Positions 1 to 6,759 of a stretch of DNA of 28,745 nucleotides are shown here, piece by piece (positions within the stretch are counted from its first letter, which is position 1; every line of letters starts with the position of its first letter). The notes below the pieces were generated by a model that was not told the DNA's origin, did not search any database, and was given only the letters and a program-made list of their open reading frames with translations. The stretch covers positions 1-28,745 of the forward strand of contig JBEIDK010000029.1 of the NCBI GenBank assembly GCA_040383485.1. Reading direction: 5' to 3'. The stretch is from JBEIDK01 sp040383485. Its GTDB lineage: Bacteria; Bacteroidota; Bacteroidia; UBA4408. A program made the position numbers and the translations under genes.

Positions 1-219
1 ATTAAGGTCGAGGTATTCGGCTTGTTCTTCTTCTAAAATTAGTCGTTGGTATTCATCTAATTTGTAGCCTGTTTTTTCCTCAAATTCTTTCCGTAAGGTA
101 TCGCTTACAACAAAACCAAATTCATTTTCGCATTCTAATTCTATGTTATGTTCTCTGGCAAACTGCAACAACATTCTCTCTTGTTCAGCATTATTTACAG
201 TAAATGAAATTGATTTCAT
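1..219 (-). CDS. Small acidic protein, C-terminus cut by window edge (possible antitoxin)
   Basis: An open frame of 73 codons runs from an ATG (complement of 217-219) off the left edge without a stop. It starts MKSISFTVNNAEQE and is rich in Glu and Asp, with a predicted helical second half around EFEEKTGYKLDEYQ. I recognise no family for certain. The size, the acidity and a start about 50 bp from a copy of the double-hairpin repeat, as for the DUF433 gene at 5446-5682, suggest an antitoxin whose partner lies outside the window. That function is inference only. Confidence 0.55.
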   Translation of the reverse strand, partial: MKSISFTVNNAEQERMLLQFAREHNIELECENEFGFVVSDTLRKEFEEKTGYKLDEYQRLILEEEQAEYLDLN

Positions 220-270
220 TGTGTTGAATTTATAACGTGAAGTTAGATTTTTTATTGAAATTTTTACTTT

Positions 271-328
271 TGTCAATTAAAAATTGGCGTTTAGCAAAGC
301 GAAGTTGGGAAACTTTGATGAACTGGTT
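271..328. repeat. Double-hairpin repeat, copy 1 (diverged)
   Basis: A 58-bp element of two successive inverted repeats. The first is TGTCAATT, a short loop, then AATTGGC. The second has arms CGAAGTT and AACTTTG around the loop GGGA. Compared with copies at 5767 and 6103, several arm changes leave G-T pairs, so the stems could still fold as RNA. It lies about 50 bp upstream of the minus-strand gene that runs off the left edge. Confidence 0.75.
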
Positions 329-430
329 CGGAAAATCTGATAACAACGAAAAAAGTAGTTACAAAATTAATCAAGTTTAATTTTAGCAAGTTTCTTTGCA
401 TCAGATATTCAAGATTAAATTAAAAATTAA

Positions 431-685
431 ATGAAACAAAAATTTACGAAAAACATAACTACATGTATAGTATTAAATTTGATAACAAATGTCTCATATA
501 AAGCGATTGCTTATGCTATTTTTTTAATACCGTATTTAAACGAAATTCTAAAAACAGTAACTAATTTTTATGAGAAAAGAAAATTACTTCATTTAACTAA
601 GTATGCAATTTGTAAAGGAAATAAAGTAATATTAAATACTGTTAATTCTAAATTTATTAGTATACCTAAAAAGGATATTAAGTAA
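431..685 (+). CDS. Hypothetical 84-aa protein, doubtful
   Basis: An open frame from ATG to TAA with a hydrophobic middle (around residues 12-35, including AIAYAIFLIPYL) and a basic tail. I recognise no family and see no convincing ribosome binding site or promoter. In DNA this AT-rich an 84-codon frame can arise by chance. It lies in the repeat-bearing accessory stretch and converges on the secreted-protein gene that ends at 703. It is kept because nothing else explains the interval. Confidence 0.25.
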   Translation: MKQKFTKNITTCIVLNLITNVSYKAIAYAIFLIPYLNEILKTVTNFYEKRKLLHLTKYAICKGNKVILNTVNSKFISIPKKDIK

Positions 686-702
686 GATTAAATCAAGATT
701 CT

Positions 703-2760
703 CTATTTTAAAATAATTAACTTATCATTAATAAATTCAAAATCATTTTGAACCATTAAAACATAGATACCATTTTGAACTAATGATAAATCAACTGTAA
801 TTTCATTCAAAAAAGAATTTTCAAAAACTAGCTTACCTAACGAATTATACAACCTAAGAATCGTTGGCTTTGTATTCGTATAATCTGTAACTATTAATGT
901 CGTTTCTACTGGATTTGGATAAAATCTTATGTAATGCTCTTTAAATGCATGAGTTGATGTTGTTTGACCAGCGTTTATATGTGGTATTTTCCAGAATCCT
1001 AAAGTAGTGCCTAAGTATATTGATGAGTCATTATTTGCAATTGTATTTACAATAATATTCGAGGGAAGTCCTGTTCCAAAATTATTCCAGCTATTTCCAT
1101 TATCAGCCGATACATAAACAGCTCCAGAAGTTCCAGCAAACAAACTATCACCTATAATTAGCAAAGCTGAAATAAATGTATTTGAAAGGCCTGTATTACA
1201 AGTTGTCCAAGTATTGCCATTATCGTACGTTTTCTTTACACCACCATTATATGCAAAATAAACAATCGAATCTATATTTTGAAAACTATAGACAGATGAA
1301 GCTATACCAGAAATAACTAGATTCCAGGTGTTTCCATAATCATGAGAAACGTAAACTTTTCCATTACTGCCACCTGGCGAACCGATATAAATATTTTGAC
1401 CTACAATTTTTATAGCTTTAACTGAATTTACAGGAAATGTAATGTTATTTATCCATGTGAGTCCATTGTTAATTGTATAAAATAATCCATTTGTATTTGT
1501 GCCTAGAAAAATATTATTGCCATCCTTGGCAAAAGAACTTACAGAGACGTTGGCTGGTAGCCCCATATTCATTGCAGTCCAATTATTGCCATTATTATTT
1601 GAGAAATAAACTCCATTGCTGGTACCTATAAGTATTCCATTGTTTAAAACAATACTTGAGTAAATACTTATTTGCGCAGATAATCCAGTATCTATCGATA
1701 CAAAACCATTCCCGTCATTATTTGATAAGTACATACCGAAATTAAAATTATTGCCCACAGCAGAAAAACTAGTAGTGCCGACAAAAATATTAGTGTCTTT
1801 TATTGCAATTGTATTGACCGTAGAATTTGAAGGTAGCCCGCCATTCCAAGAAAGTCCATTGTCATTTGAATAGAATATTCCTCCATCGGTACCAGCAAAA
1901 GTTCTTGTACCATTTAAAAATAAACATCGTACAGACTTATTTGCTAAGCCATTATTAACTGGAGTCCATGAATTACCATTATTGTTGGACACGAAAACAC
2001 CTCCATTTGTGGTAGAGACAGCTGCTGAAAAAATTAATCCTCCTGAAATCGCTGTTGAGAATATATCAACACTTGTTAATCCAGTATTAGAATTAAACCA
2101 ATTGTTACCGTTATCATTACTAGAGAAAACTCCACTACTAGTGCTCGCCAAAATCATATTGTTATTTACTGTTATTGAATTAACGACAGTTGAATTTAAG
2201 TTAGTTGGAGTCCATGTATTACCGTTATTTGAAGAGATAAACATCCCACCATAAGTTCCAGCAAAAATGCTTGAGTTATTTGAAGCGATTGAAGTCACAT
2301 TAATATTCGTTAAACCATTATTAACTGCTAACCAAGTAAGTCCTGAGTTTACAGAAGAGTATACCCCACTATATGTACCCGCGTAAATAGTTGTACCAAT
2401 AATTGTTAAAGCATAACAAGAAGTATTTAAAGGTAATCCATTGTTTACAGGTGCCCAGCTAGCACCGTTATTTGTGCTCTGAAAAATACCCGTACCTAAT
2501 GTGCCTACAAATATTTTATTACTATAAACAGCTATTGAAACAATATCTAAATTAGTCAAGCCATTATTTATTGATTTCCATCCGCTACCATTATTTTCAG
2601 ATAAAAACATTCCATCAGTTGAACTTCCAGCAAAAATATTGTTTCCCATTTTGGCAAAACAACTAATATGCTTACCATATGGAGGATTAGTTTGTATCCA
2701 TTGCGCATGAATAATGTTAGCGTATATTAAAATTCCTAAAGTCATAATTATTTTTTTCAT
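703..2760 (-). CDS. Secreted Asp-box beta-propeller protein with T9SS type A sorting domain
   Basis: A 685-aa exported protein. Residues 1-19 are a signal peptide (MKKIIMTLGILIYANIIHA, then Q). The body holds 13 Asp-box-like repeats of about 45 residues (S-x-x-x-G-x-x-W; for example SENNGSGW, STNNGASW, SADNGNSW), many followed by a NNGL turn, as in sialidase/BNR-fold or photosystem-stability-type propellers. I see no sialidase catalytic set, so a binding or structural role at the surface is likelier than an enzyme. The last ~75 residues, starting FYPNPVETTLIV and ending KLIILK, are a type A sorting domain, which directs export through the type IX system and removal or anchoring at the surface. 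The upstream region contains a diverged copy of the ettA 3' end, so this gene probably forms its own accessory module. Confidence 0.88.
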   Translation of the reverse strand: MKKIIMTLGILIYANIIHAQWIQTNPPYGKHISCFAKMGNNIFAGSSTDGMFLSENNGSGWKSINNGLTNLDIVSIAVYSNKIFVGTLGTGIFQSTNNGASWAPVNNGLPLNTSCYALTIIGTTIYAGTYSGVYSSVNSGLTWLAVNNGLTNINVTSIASNNSSIFAGTYGGMFISSNNGNTWTPTNLNSTVVNSITVNNNMILASTSSGVFSSNDNGNNWFNSNTGLTSVDIFSTAISGGLIFSAAVSTTNGGVFVSNNNGNSWTPVNNGLANKSVRCLFLNGTRTFAGTDGGIFYSNDNGLSWNGGLPSNSTVNTIAIKDTNIFVGTTSFSAVGNNFNFGMYLSNNDGNGFVSIDTGLSAQISIYSSIVLNNGILIGTSNGVYFSNNNGNNWTAMNMGLPANVSVSSFAKDGNNIFLGTNTNGLFYTINNGLTWINNITFPVNSVKAIKIVGQNIYIGSPGGSNGKVYVSHDYGNTWNLVISGIASSVYSFQNIDSIVYFAYNGGVKKTYDNGNTWTTCNTGLSNTFISALLIIGDSLFAGTSGAVYVSADNGNSWNNFGTGLPSNIIVNTIANNDSSIYLGTTLGFWKIPHINAGQTTSTHAFKEHYIRFYPNPVETTLIVTDYTNTKPTILRLYNSLGKLVFENSFLNEITVDLSLVQNGIYVLMVQNDFEFINDKLIILK

Positions 2761-2799
2761 GTTCTAAAATAAAATATATTCTTATTAATTCAAATTCCC

Positions 2800-2868
2800 C
2801 TACCCCGCTAATTTCTTATACCTAAACCTCCTTGGCCTTTAATCGCCCAATCGTTTCTTTTTCTTTTT
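2800..2868 (-). repeat. ettA 3'-end copy A (degenerate)
   Basis: On the minus strand this stretch reads KKRLGD, stop, RPRRFRYKKLAG, stop. It aligns codon for codon with the resident EttA end KKRLGDVAPRRIRYKKLAV. Over 63 bp (2800-2862 against 6760-6822) I count about 51 identities. The differences (F for I, G for V, a stop in place of V549) show an old or foreign copy, not a recent duplicate. It lies between the two T9SS genes, in the upstream region of the one ending at 703. Confidence 0.8.
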
Positions 2869-2901
2869 ACAAAACTAAAAAAGATTAACAACTGTTTTCA
2901 T

Positions 2902-4659
2902 TTACTGCTTTATAAGTTTAGCACTCTTGTGTATACCAGATTGATTGGTGTATGTAAGGAAATATATTCCACATTGTAAATTGCTATTGATGTGATACTC
3001 TTCTTTTGGAGAAATAGTAAACTCTTCTATAACCTTACCAGTAACATTTTGCAACTTACACTTCACATTTTCGGGACTTAAATTTTTCAAAGAAACATTA
3101 GTGCTTTCTGTAAATGGATTAGGATAAATTTGTAATACGTCGGCACTTGTTTTTTCATCAATACCAACTCCAAGAAGGTTAGTTATTAGTATGTTTGTTT
3201 TTACAGTATCGGTGCTATTGTCAGCACTATTTAATTCATCATTTGGTGCACTGCACCATAGGTAAAAATTTGAAAACAGGAAGCTGCCAGTCCAAGAATA
3301 TCTAGAACTTGAATAGGTTAAAGTTAAATTTACAGAGTCACCAGGTAAAATATTTAAGTTGTCAAATCTTTGACAAATATTAATTTCTTGACAAAATCCC
3401 CAACCAATACTTAAACCATTTTCAGGTGCATTTAATATTAAAGAATGTAAAGTAGTAGTGCCATTATTTTTTACAGTTGCGGTTACATCAAAATGAAAAT
3501 AAACTGAATATGGCGCTGTTGGATATAAATAATTTACTTGTCCGCCAATATTTGATATGCTTAAATTAGTAATAATAGGTTGGTTAATATTGTTTATAGT
3601 TTGTAAGGAGTATTTATCAAAGGACTTTAAAAAAGGTTGAGAGTTTTGATGCGTTACATTTCTACCAGAAACTATTAATCGGTTGCCAACAAAAAAAATT
3701 TTACTAATGATTACTTTCGAACTAATGTAATTTTCTAAAACAACAGAATCTAGAAAAATTAAACTAGCAGAAAACTTGTAAAGTCTGTATTTGTTTTGCG
3801 TATTTTTTGATAGCAGCCAAATTATAGAATCGTTTTTAATAAGCTGCAAAGAAGTACCATAATCACTAATGTTCGAAAGATTAAATTGAGCTGTTGTTAC
3901 AAAGTTTCCGTTAAGTAATTTGAGTACAGAATTATTTGCAACATACAAGTTAACAGAGTCGGAAGCAATACACTCTTTTTGTGTATTTATTGGAAATGTT
4001 GGTATAATGGAATAATTACCTAAGGTATCAAAAAGCGCATAATTAGAATTGTTTAATGTATCTAGAATTGGAATCAGTATTTTATTGTTTGCTACAAGCA
4101 TATTTTCTGTAGCCGCATATGTTGCAATTTCGGGGTAAAAGTGAATTTGTCCAGCTTCATTTATTCTTGCAAGCTGCACAGGATAAGATTGTGCATTATA
4201 AGTATATTTTATACTACTAAACAAATAACCATTAGCATATTTAGCGATAGCACTTGAAGAATAACTGTTGTTTAATGAATCGATGCTCCATGAAATTCCG
4301 CCTTGAGGATTTCTTTTTTCAATTCTGGCATAGCCATGAGGAATTAAATCACACATTTCCACATCTGATAAATAAATATTTCCACTGTCCACATTTGACT
4401 TCAAAATAGGACTTAAGACATTTCCACCCAAAAAAGGAGAAAAAGTAAACAACGAATCGGAATTTCCTAAACTATCAATTACAGATAATTTATAATTCGA
4501 TACATCATAAAGCAATATTTTATTTTCAGATACCTGAAAAAAAGAAAGCCTCGAGTACCAATTTGTTTGATAAACCTTCTCGAATTGTGAGTTAGATTGT
4601 GACTTTGCTTGATATACAAAATGCAGAATTAAAGTACAGAGGATGAAGATTTTTTTCAT
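2902..4659 (-). CDS. Secreted T9SS type A sorting domain protein, function unknown
   Basis: A 585-aa exported protein. Residues 1-20 form a signal peptide (MKKIFILCTLILHFVYQAKS). Residues ~25-370 are beta-rich with irregular propeller-like repeats but no enzymatic motif I recognise. Residues ~370-490 resemble a CARDB/Ig-like domain (VTATVKNNGTTTL, then ILPGDSVNLTLTYSSS) and include three cysteines in a short stretch (CQEINICQ and a later WCSAP). The last ~75 residues start LQIYPNPF, contain GKVIEEF and GIYFLTYTN and end KLIKQ, a T9SS type A domain. The gene is bracketed by two ettA-tail copies (4744-4834 upstream, 2800-2868 downstream), so it looks like a single-gene insert. Its cargo or ligand is unknown. 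Confidence 0.85.
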   Translation of the reverse strand: MKKIFILCTLILHFVYQAKSQSNSQFEKVYQTNWYSRLSFFQVSENKILLYDVSNYKLSVIDSLGNSDSLFTFSPFLGGNVLSPILKSNVDSGNIYLSDVEMCDLIPHGYARIEKRNPQGGISWSIDSLNNSYSSSAIAKYANGYLFSSIKYTYNAQSYPVQLARINEAGQIHFYPEIATYAATENMLVANNKILIPILDTLNNSNYALFDTLGNYSIIPTFPINTQKECIASDSVNLYVANNSVLKLLNGNFVTTAQFNLSNISDYGTSLQLIKNDSIIWLLSKNTQNKYRLYKFSASLIFLDSVVLENYISSKVIISKIFFVGNRLIVSGRNVTHQNSQPFLKSFDKYSLQTINNINQPIITNLSISNIGGQVNYLYPTAPYSVYFHFDVTATVKNNGTTTLHSLILNAPENGLSIGWGFCQEINICQRFDNLNILPGDSVNLTLTYSSSRYSWTGSFLFSNFYLWCSAPNDELNSADNSTDTVKTNILITNLLGVGIDEKTSADVLQIYPNPFTESTNVSLKNLSPENVKCKLQNVTGKVIEEFTISPKEEYHINSNLQCGIYFLTYTNQSGIHKSAKLIKQ

Positions 4660-4743
4660 ATGTTAGAATTAATTATTAATTAAATATAAAACTTATTTTA
4701 AAAACTGTTGAAGATTATTAAGTTTTTAATGCAACAAACTGCA

Positions 4744-4834
4744 CTACACCGTCAACTTATAATATTCATTCTATGCAGCATTACATCACCTATGCGTTTC
4801 TTTTTGTTTTCTTCATATTCGCTGTAGCCACTTG
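4744..4834 (-). repeat. ettA 3'-end copy B (degenerate, frame-shifted at its end)
   Basis: On the minus strand it reads GYSEYEENKKKRIGDV and then MLHRMNIIS, stop. Resident EttA residues 534-549 are GYSEYEENKKKRLGDV. A one-base deletion relative to ettA shifts the frame after GDV, but the DNA still aligns up to the ettA stop triplet (CTACACCG on the plus strand). Copy B begins directly after the stop codon of the DUF2442 gene at 4835. Its AAC codon in EENKKK matches copy C, not the AAT of resident ettA, so B and C share a source. Confidence 0.85.
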
Positions 4835-5071
4835 CTATTTTAAACTGTACAAATACTCTGGAGCAAAGTCAGCTTCATTTTCCCAAGTAATTGTGTTGAG
4901 ATTAGTTTTAAAATTTTTAAAATAATTTTTGTTTCTCAAAGGTTCAAAAACTTTACGATGGTCTTTAAATATGGTTGGTTGCAAGTCAACACACTTTTCC
5001 AAACCGTCATTAAATTTTAACGACACTTTATAGTCCGAAATATAATCTGCTTCTACTATGTTTAATAACAT
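4835..5071 (-). CDS. DUF2442 family protein (copy 1)
   Basis: A 78-aa protein with the DUF2442 layout: an N-terminal MLLNIVEADYISDYKVSLKF strand pair, the FNDG turn, a central VFEPLRNKNYFKNF helix, and a final ITWENEADFAPEYLY segment. DUF2442 proteins are small and are frequently coded beside DUF4160 or toxin-like genes; their molecular role is not settled. It is the third gene of a minus-strand run after DUF433 and DUF5615, 21 bp after the latter, so probably co-transcribed. An ettA-tail copy follows its stop immediately. A second DUF2442 gene at 6206 has the same arrangement. Confidence 0.85.
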   Translation of the reverse strand: MLLNIVEADYISDYKVSLKFNDGLEKCVDLQPTIFKDHRKVFEPLRNKNYFKNFKTNLNTITWENEADFAPEYLYSLK

Positions 5072-5092
5072 TATTCTATTCTAATTGTAAGT

Positions 5093-5449
5093 TCAATAAG
5101 TTCTTTGCCTTATTCCGTCATTGTCAACAACGGTTAATTTTCTGTAAGTATCAAAATTTGTATTGAGTAATAAATTCTCAACAATTATTCCAGGTAATTC
5201 ACTTTTGTATTCTGTAATTCGCAAATAAATTACACCTTCATTTGGTTTCAAATTATGCCTAAAAATTAATTCGCCATAATCTCTATCGAAGGTTATAATT
5301 ATTCTCTCCTCATCCACTGCAAACGACATAACTTCCTTGTCGGAAATTCCAAAACTTTCAATGCCAATTGCCTTGATATCATAACCTCTATTTTTCAAAT
5401 AAGTTACGCTATCCAATGGCACATTTTCATTTGCAAGTAATTTTTTCAA
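5093..5449 (-). CDS. DUF5615 PIN-like protein, probable toxin
   Basis: A 118-aa protein of the DUF5615 (Mut7-C-like PIN) family, whose PIN fold implies a metal-dependent RNase. The family's acidic patches are visible: ANENVP at residues 6-11, ISDKEV at 35-40 and TFDRDYGE at 53-60, with the usual GVIYLRI strand after them. The first acidic residue, normally Asp in (A)DEN, is Asn here (N7), which could weaken metal binding. Its start overlaps the DUF433 stop by 4 bp, the standard antitoxin-toxin arrangement in which the antitoxin is translated first. Annotation as the toxin is by family and context; activity is not shown. Confidence 0.82.
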   Translation of the reverse strand: MKKLLANENVPLDSVTYLKNRGYDIKAIGIESFGISDKEVMSFAVDEERIIITFDRDYGELIFRHNLKPNEGVIYLRITEYKSELPGIIVENLLLNTNFDTYRKLTVVDNDGIRQRTY

Positions 5450-5682
5450 GCGGCTTTTGTTGGGGTGTAAAACAAACCGTCTTTAATGCAATCTTGCAAA
5501 AAAGCAAAAACAGCAATCAAATTTTCTTTAGTAAGACGCGGATAATTTGCCAAAATTTTTTCTTCGTCCCAACCCTGCGCAAATAATGAAACAATATGCT
5601 CCACAGAAAGTCGAGTACCTTTTATTGCTGGTTTTCCCAATAAAATTTCTTTTTCAGATGTGATATGTTCTTTCCAATTCAT
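5446..5682 (-). CDS. DUF433 family protein, probable antitoxin of the DUF5615 pair
   Basis: A 78-aa protein with the DUF433 signature: an ITSEKEILLGKPAIKGTRLSV core at residues 7-27, then a winged-helix-like SLFAQGWDEEKILANYPRL segment. DUF433 proteins resemble antitoxins that bind DNA and pair with DUF5615 PIN proteins. The 4-bp overlap with the downstream DUF5615 gene supports translational coupling. Upstream, at 5767-5824, lies a copy of the double-hairpin repeat, which could be an operator or part of the leader, though I have no direct evidence. Confidence 0.85.
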   Translation of the reverse strand: MNWKEHITSEKEILLGKPAIKGTRLSVEHIVSLFAQGWDEEKILANYPRLTKENLIAVFAFLQDCIKDGLFYTPTKAA

Positions 5683-5766
5683 TTTTTTTATTTTTCGTAA
5701 AACTAAAACTTATTTTTTATTGATTGTTTTGTTGAATTACTTTGTTTAGAAATGGAATTTTTCAAT

Positions 5767-5824
5767 TGTCAATTAAAAATTGACATTTAGCCCATCGAAG
5801 TTGGGAAACTTCGATGAACTGGGG
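5767..5824. repeat. Double-hairpin repeat, copy 2
   Basis: Two perfect inverted repeats in tandem. The first has arms TGTCAATT and AATTGACA around AAA. The second has arms CATCGAAGTT and AACTTCGATG around GGGA. The spacer TTTAGCC separates them, and GAACTGGGG ends the element. It lies 85 bp upstream of the DUF433 start and is nearly identical to copy 3 at 6103. The flank 5690-5766 also resembles the flank of copy 3 (shared GTAAAACTAAAAC and later stretches), so the repeated unit is larger than the hairpins. Confidence 0.88.
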
Positions 5825-6102
5825 TGCAAATAGAATAATACTTTTTTTCATGCGATTGAACGTATTTAGTGATAAATGTAAAACTTAAATGTAAAATCTA
5901 TTTTTTATATTATTATGAATATAAATTTTTAAAGCGTTGGTTAATTGCGCAGAATTCTCAAAGGTGGAGTAATTTCTGAGCGTTATTTTTTGTTTTTAGT
6001 AAAACTAAAACAAATTTTTATTGAATGTTTTTTAAAACTAAATCTATTTTTTTGTTGAAAGTTTTATTGCAAATGCTTTGTGTATAAATGGTATTTTTCT
6101 TT
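5825..6102. other. Non-coding stretch between two hairpin repeats, possible gene remnant
   Basis: I find no ORF here with a start and an assignable function. On the minus strand a frame without ATG (about 5880-5995) reads LRNYSTFENSAQLTNALK and stops soon after. By analogy with copy 2, whose flank leads into DUF433, the flank of copy 3 at about 5985-6100 may once have led into a gene now deleted here. This is weak inference. The rest is AT-rich, with a short direct repeat (AAATGTAAAAC and TAAATGTAAAATC) near 5873. Confidence 0.3.
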
Positions 6103-6160
6103 TGTCAATTCCAAATTGACATTTAGCCCATCGAAGTTGGGAAACTTCGATGAACTGGGG
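6103..6160. repeat. Double-hairpin repeat, copy 3, abutting an ettA tail
   Basis: Same layout as copy 2. The first hairpin has TGTCAATT and AATTGACA arms (loop CCA instead of AAA). The second is identical, with CATCGAAGTT and AACTTCGATG around GGGA. It ends GAACTGGGG at 6160, exactly where the ettA-tail sequence of copy C begins. The distance from copy 2 is 336 bp. Confidence 0.88.
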
Positions 6161-6203
6161 TTTCTTTTTGTTTTCTTCATATTCGCTGCAGCCACCTTCA
6201 AAA
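6160..6203 (-). repeat. ettA 3'-end copy C (truncated at the hairpin repeat)
   Basis: On the minus strand it reads FEGGCSEYEENKKK, matching resident EttA residues 531-544 (FEGGYSEYEENKKK) with only two base differences in about 40. The match stops abruptly after KKK, where the hairpin repeat begins. Like copy B it follows directly on a DUF2442 stop codon. It is closer to the resident gene than copies A and B, so it is probably the youngest. Confidence 0.85.
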
Positions 6204-6205
6204 AA

Positions 6206-6448
6206 TTAATTAATTACAGTTACACTATCTTCATACAATGTTTCAGGGTCAATGTCTGCTTGGTTTTGCCATTCAATGGTGTCGAAACTAACTTTAACCG
6301 TATTAAACATTTCCAAGTTCTTCAGCTCTTTAAAAATACCCAAATGCAAATAGGGTTTCACATCAAATATTTTGTTTTCGCCATTTTCAAATGTCAAATT
6401 CAATTGATAATTTTCTATTGGAATAACTTTTATAACTGCTTTGTACAT
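6206..6448 (-). CDS. DUF2442 family protein (copy 2)
   Basis: An 80-aa protein with the same layout as the DUF2442 protein at 4835: a VIKVIPIENYQLNLTFENG start, a GIFKELKNLEMFNTVKV middle, and a final IEWQNQADIDPETLYED. The two copies share the pattern but are well diverged, so this is not a recent duplication of the gene itself. It follows a DUF4160 gene by 7 bp on the minus strand, a very common pairing for these two families. An ettA-tail copy follows its stop. Confidence 0.87.
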   Translation of the reverse strand: MYKAVIKVIPIENYQLNLTFENGENKIFDVKPYLHLGIFKELKNLEMFNTVKVSFDTIEWQNQADIDPETLYEDSVTVIN

Positions 6449-6455
6449 ATTTGTT

Positions 6456-6722
6456 TTATTTTAGTGGGTCAATAGAAAAAGGAGTGTCTCCGTTTTGGCA
6501 TAATGCCCAATTTGCAAGCAATTCATCTTTATGTATTTCAATCCAAGCCAAAACCATCCTCATTTGTTTTGCAGGTATTTTTCCTTGCAATAGTTCTAAT
6601 GTGTTAATATTTATTGATGCAGTTTCGCTTTGATAATATACATGAATATGAGGGGGATTATGTTCTTTTGGAGCAAAGTACATTCTAATTATTATCCCGT
6701 AAAACATTGATAAAGTAGGCAT
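6456..6722 (-). CDS. DUF4160 family protein
   Basis: An 88-aa protein with the DUF4160 hallmarks: MPTLSMFYGIIIRMYF, the conserved EHNPPHIHVYY (residues ~19-29), and a C-terminal helix KQMRMVLAWIEIHKDELLANW. DUF4160 genes are usually found upstream of DUF2442 genes, as here (7-bp gap), and are suspected toxin-antitoxin-like pairs; the biochemical role is unknown to me. The gene starts 37 bp after the ettA stop on the same strand, so it may be read from the ettA promoter. Confidence 0.88.
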   Translation of the reverse strand: MPTLSMFYGIIIRMYFAPKEHNPPHIHVYYQSETASININTLELLQGKIPAKQMRMVLAWIEIHKDELLANWALCQNGDTPFSIDPLK

Positions 6723-6759
6723 CCTTAAATTTATTTTATTTCAAATTTACAATTCAAAT

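Noticed and set aside
5767..6160. Hairpin repeats as integron attC sites
   Set aside because: The arms are simple palindromes. The GTTGGGA and AAC pieces lie around the loop rather than at the outer ends, the RYYYAAC/GTTRRRY pair is not formed, and no integron integrase is present.
271..6160. Hairpin repeats as a CRISPR array
   Set aside because: Three copies only, spaced by 336 bp and by about 5.5 kb, with no regular short spacers and no cas genes.
6080..6475. 131-codon plus-strand open frame
   Set aside because: It runs antisense over the DUF2442 gene, the ettA-tail copy and a hairpin repeat. The sequence is rich in Phe and Leu like a mirror frame of A/T-rich coding DNA, while the minus-strand gene has a clear family match.
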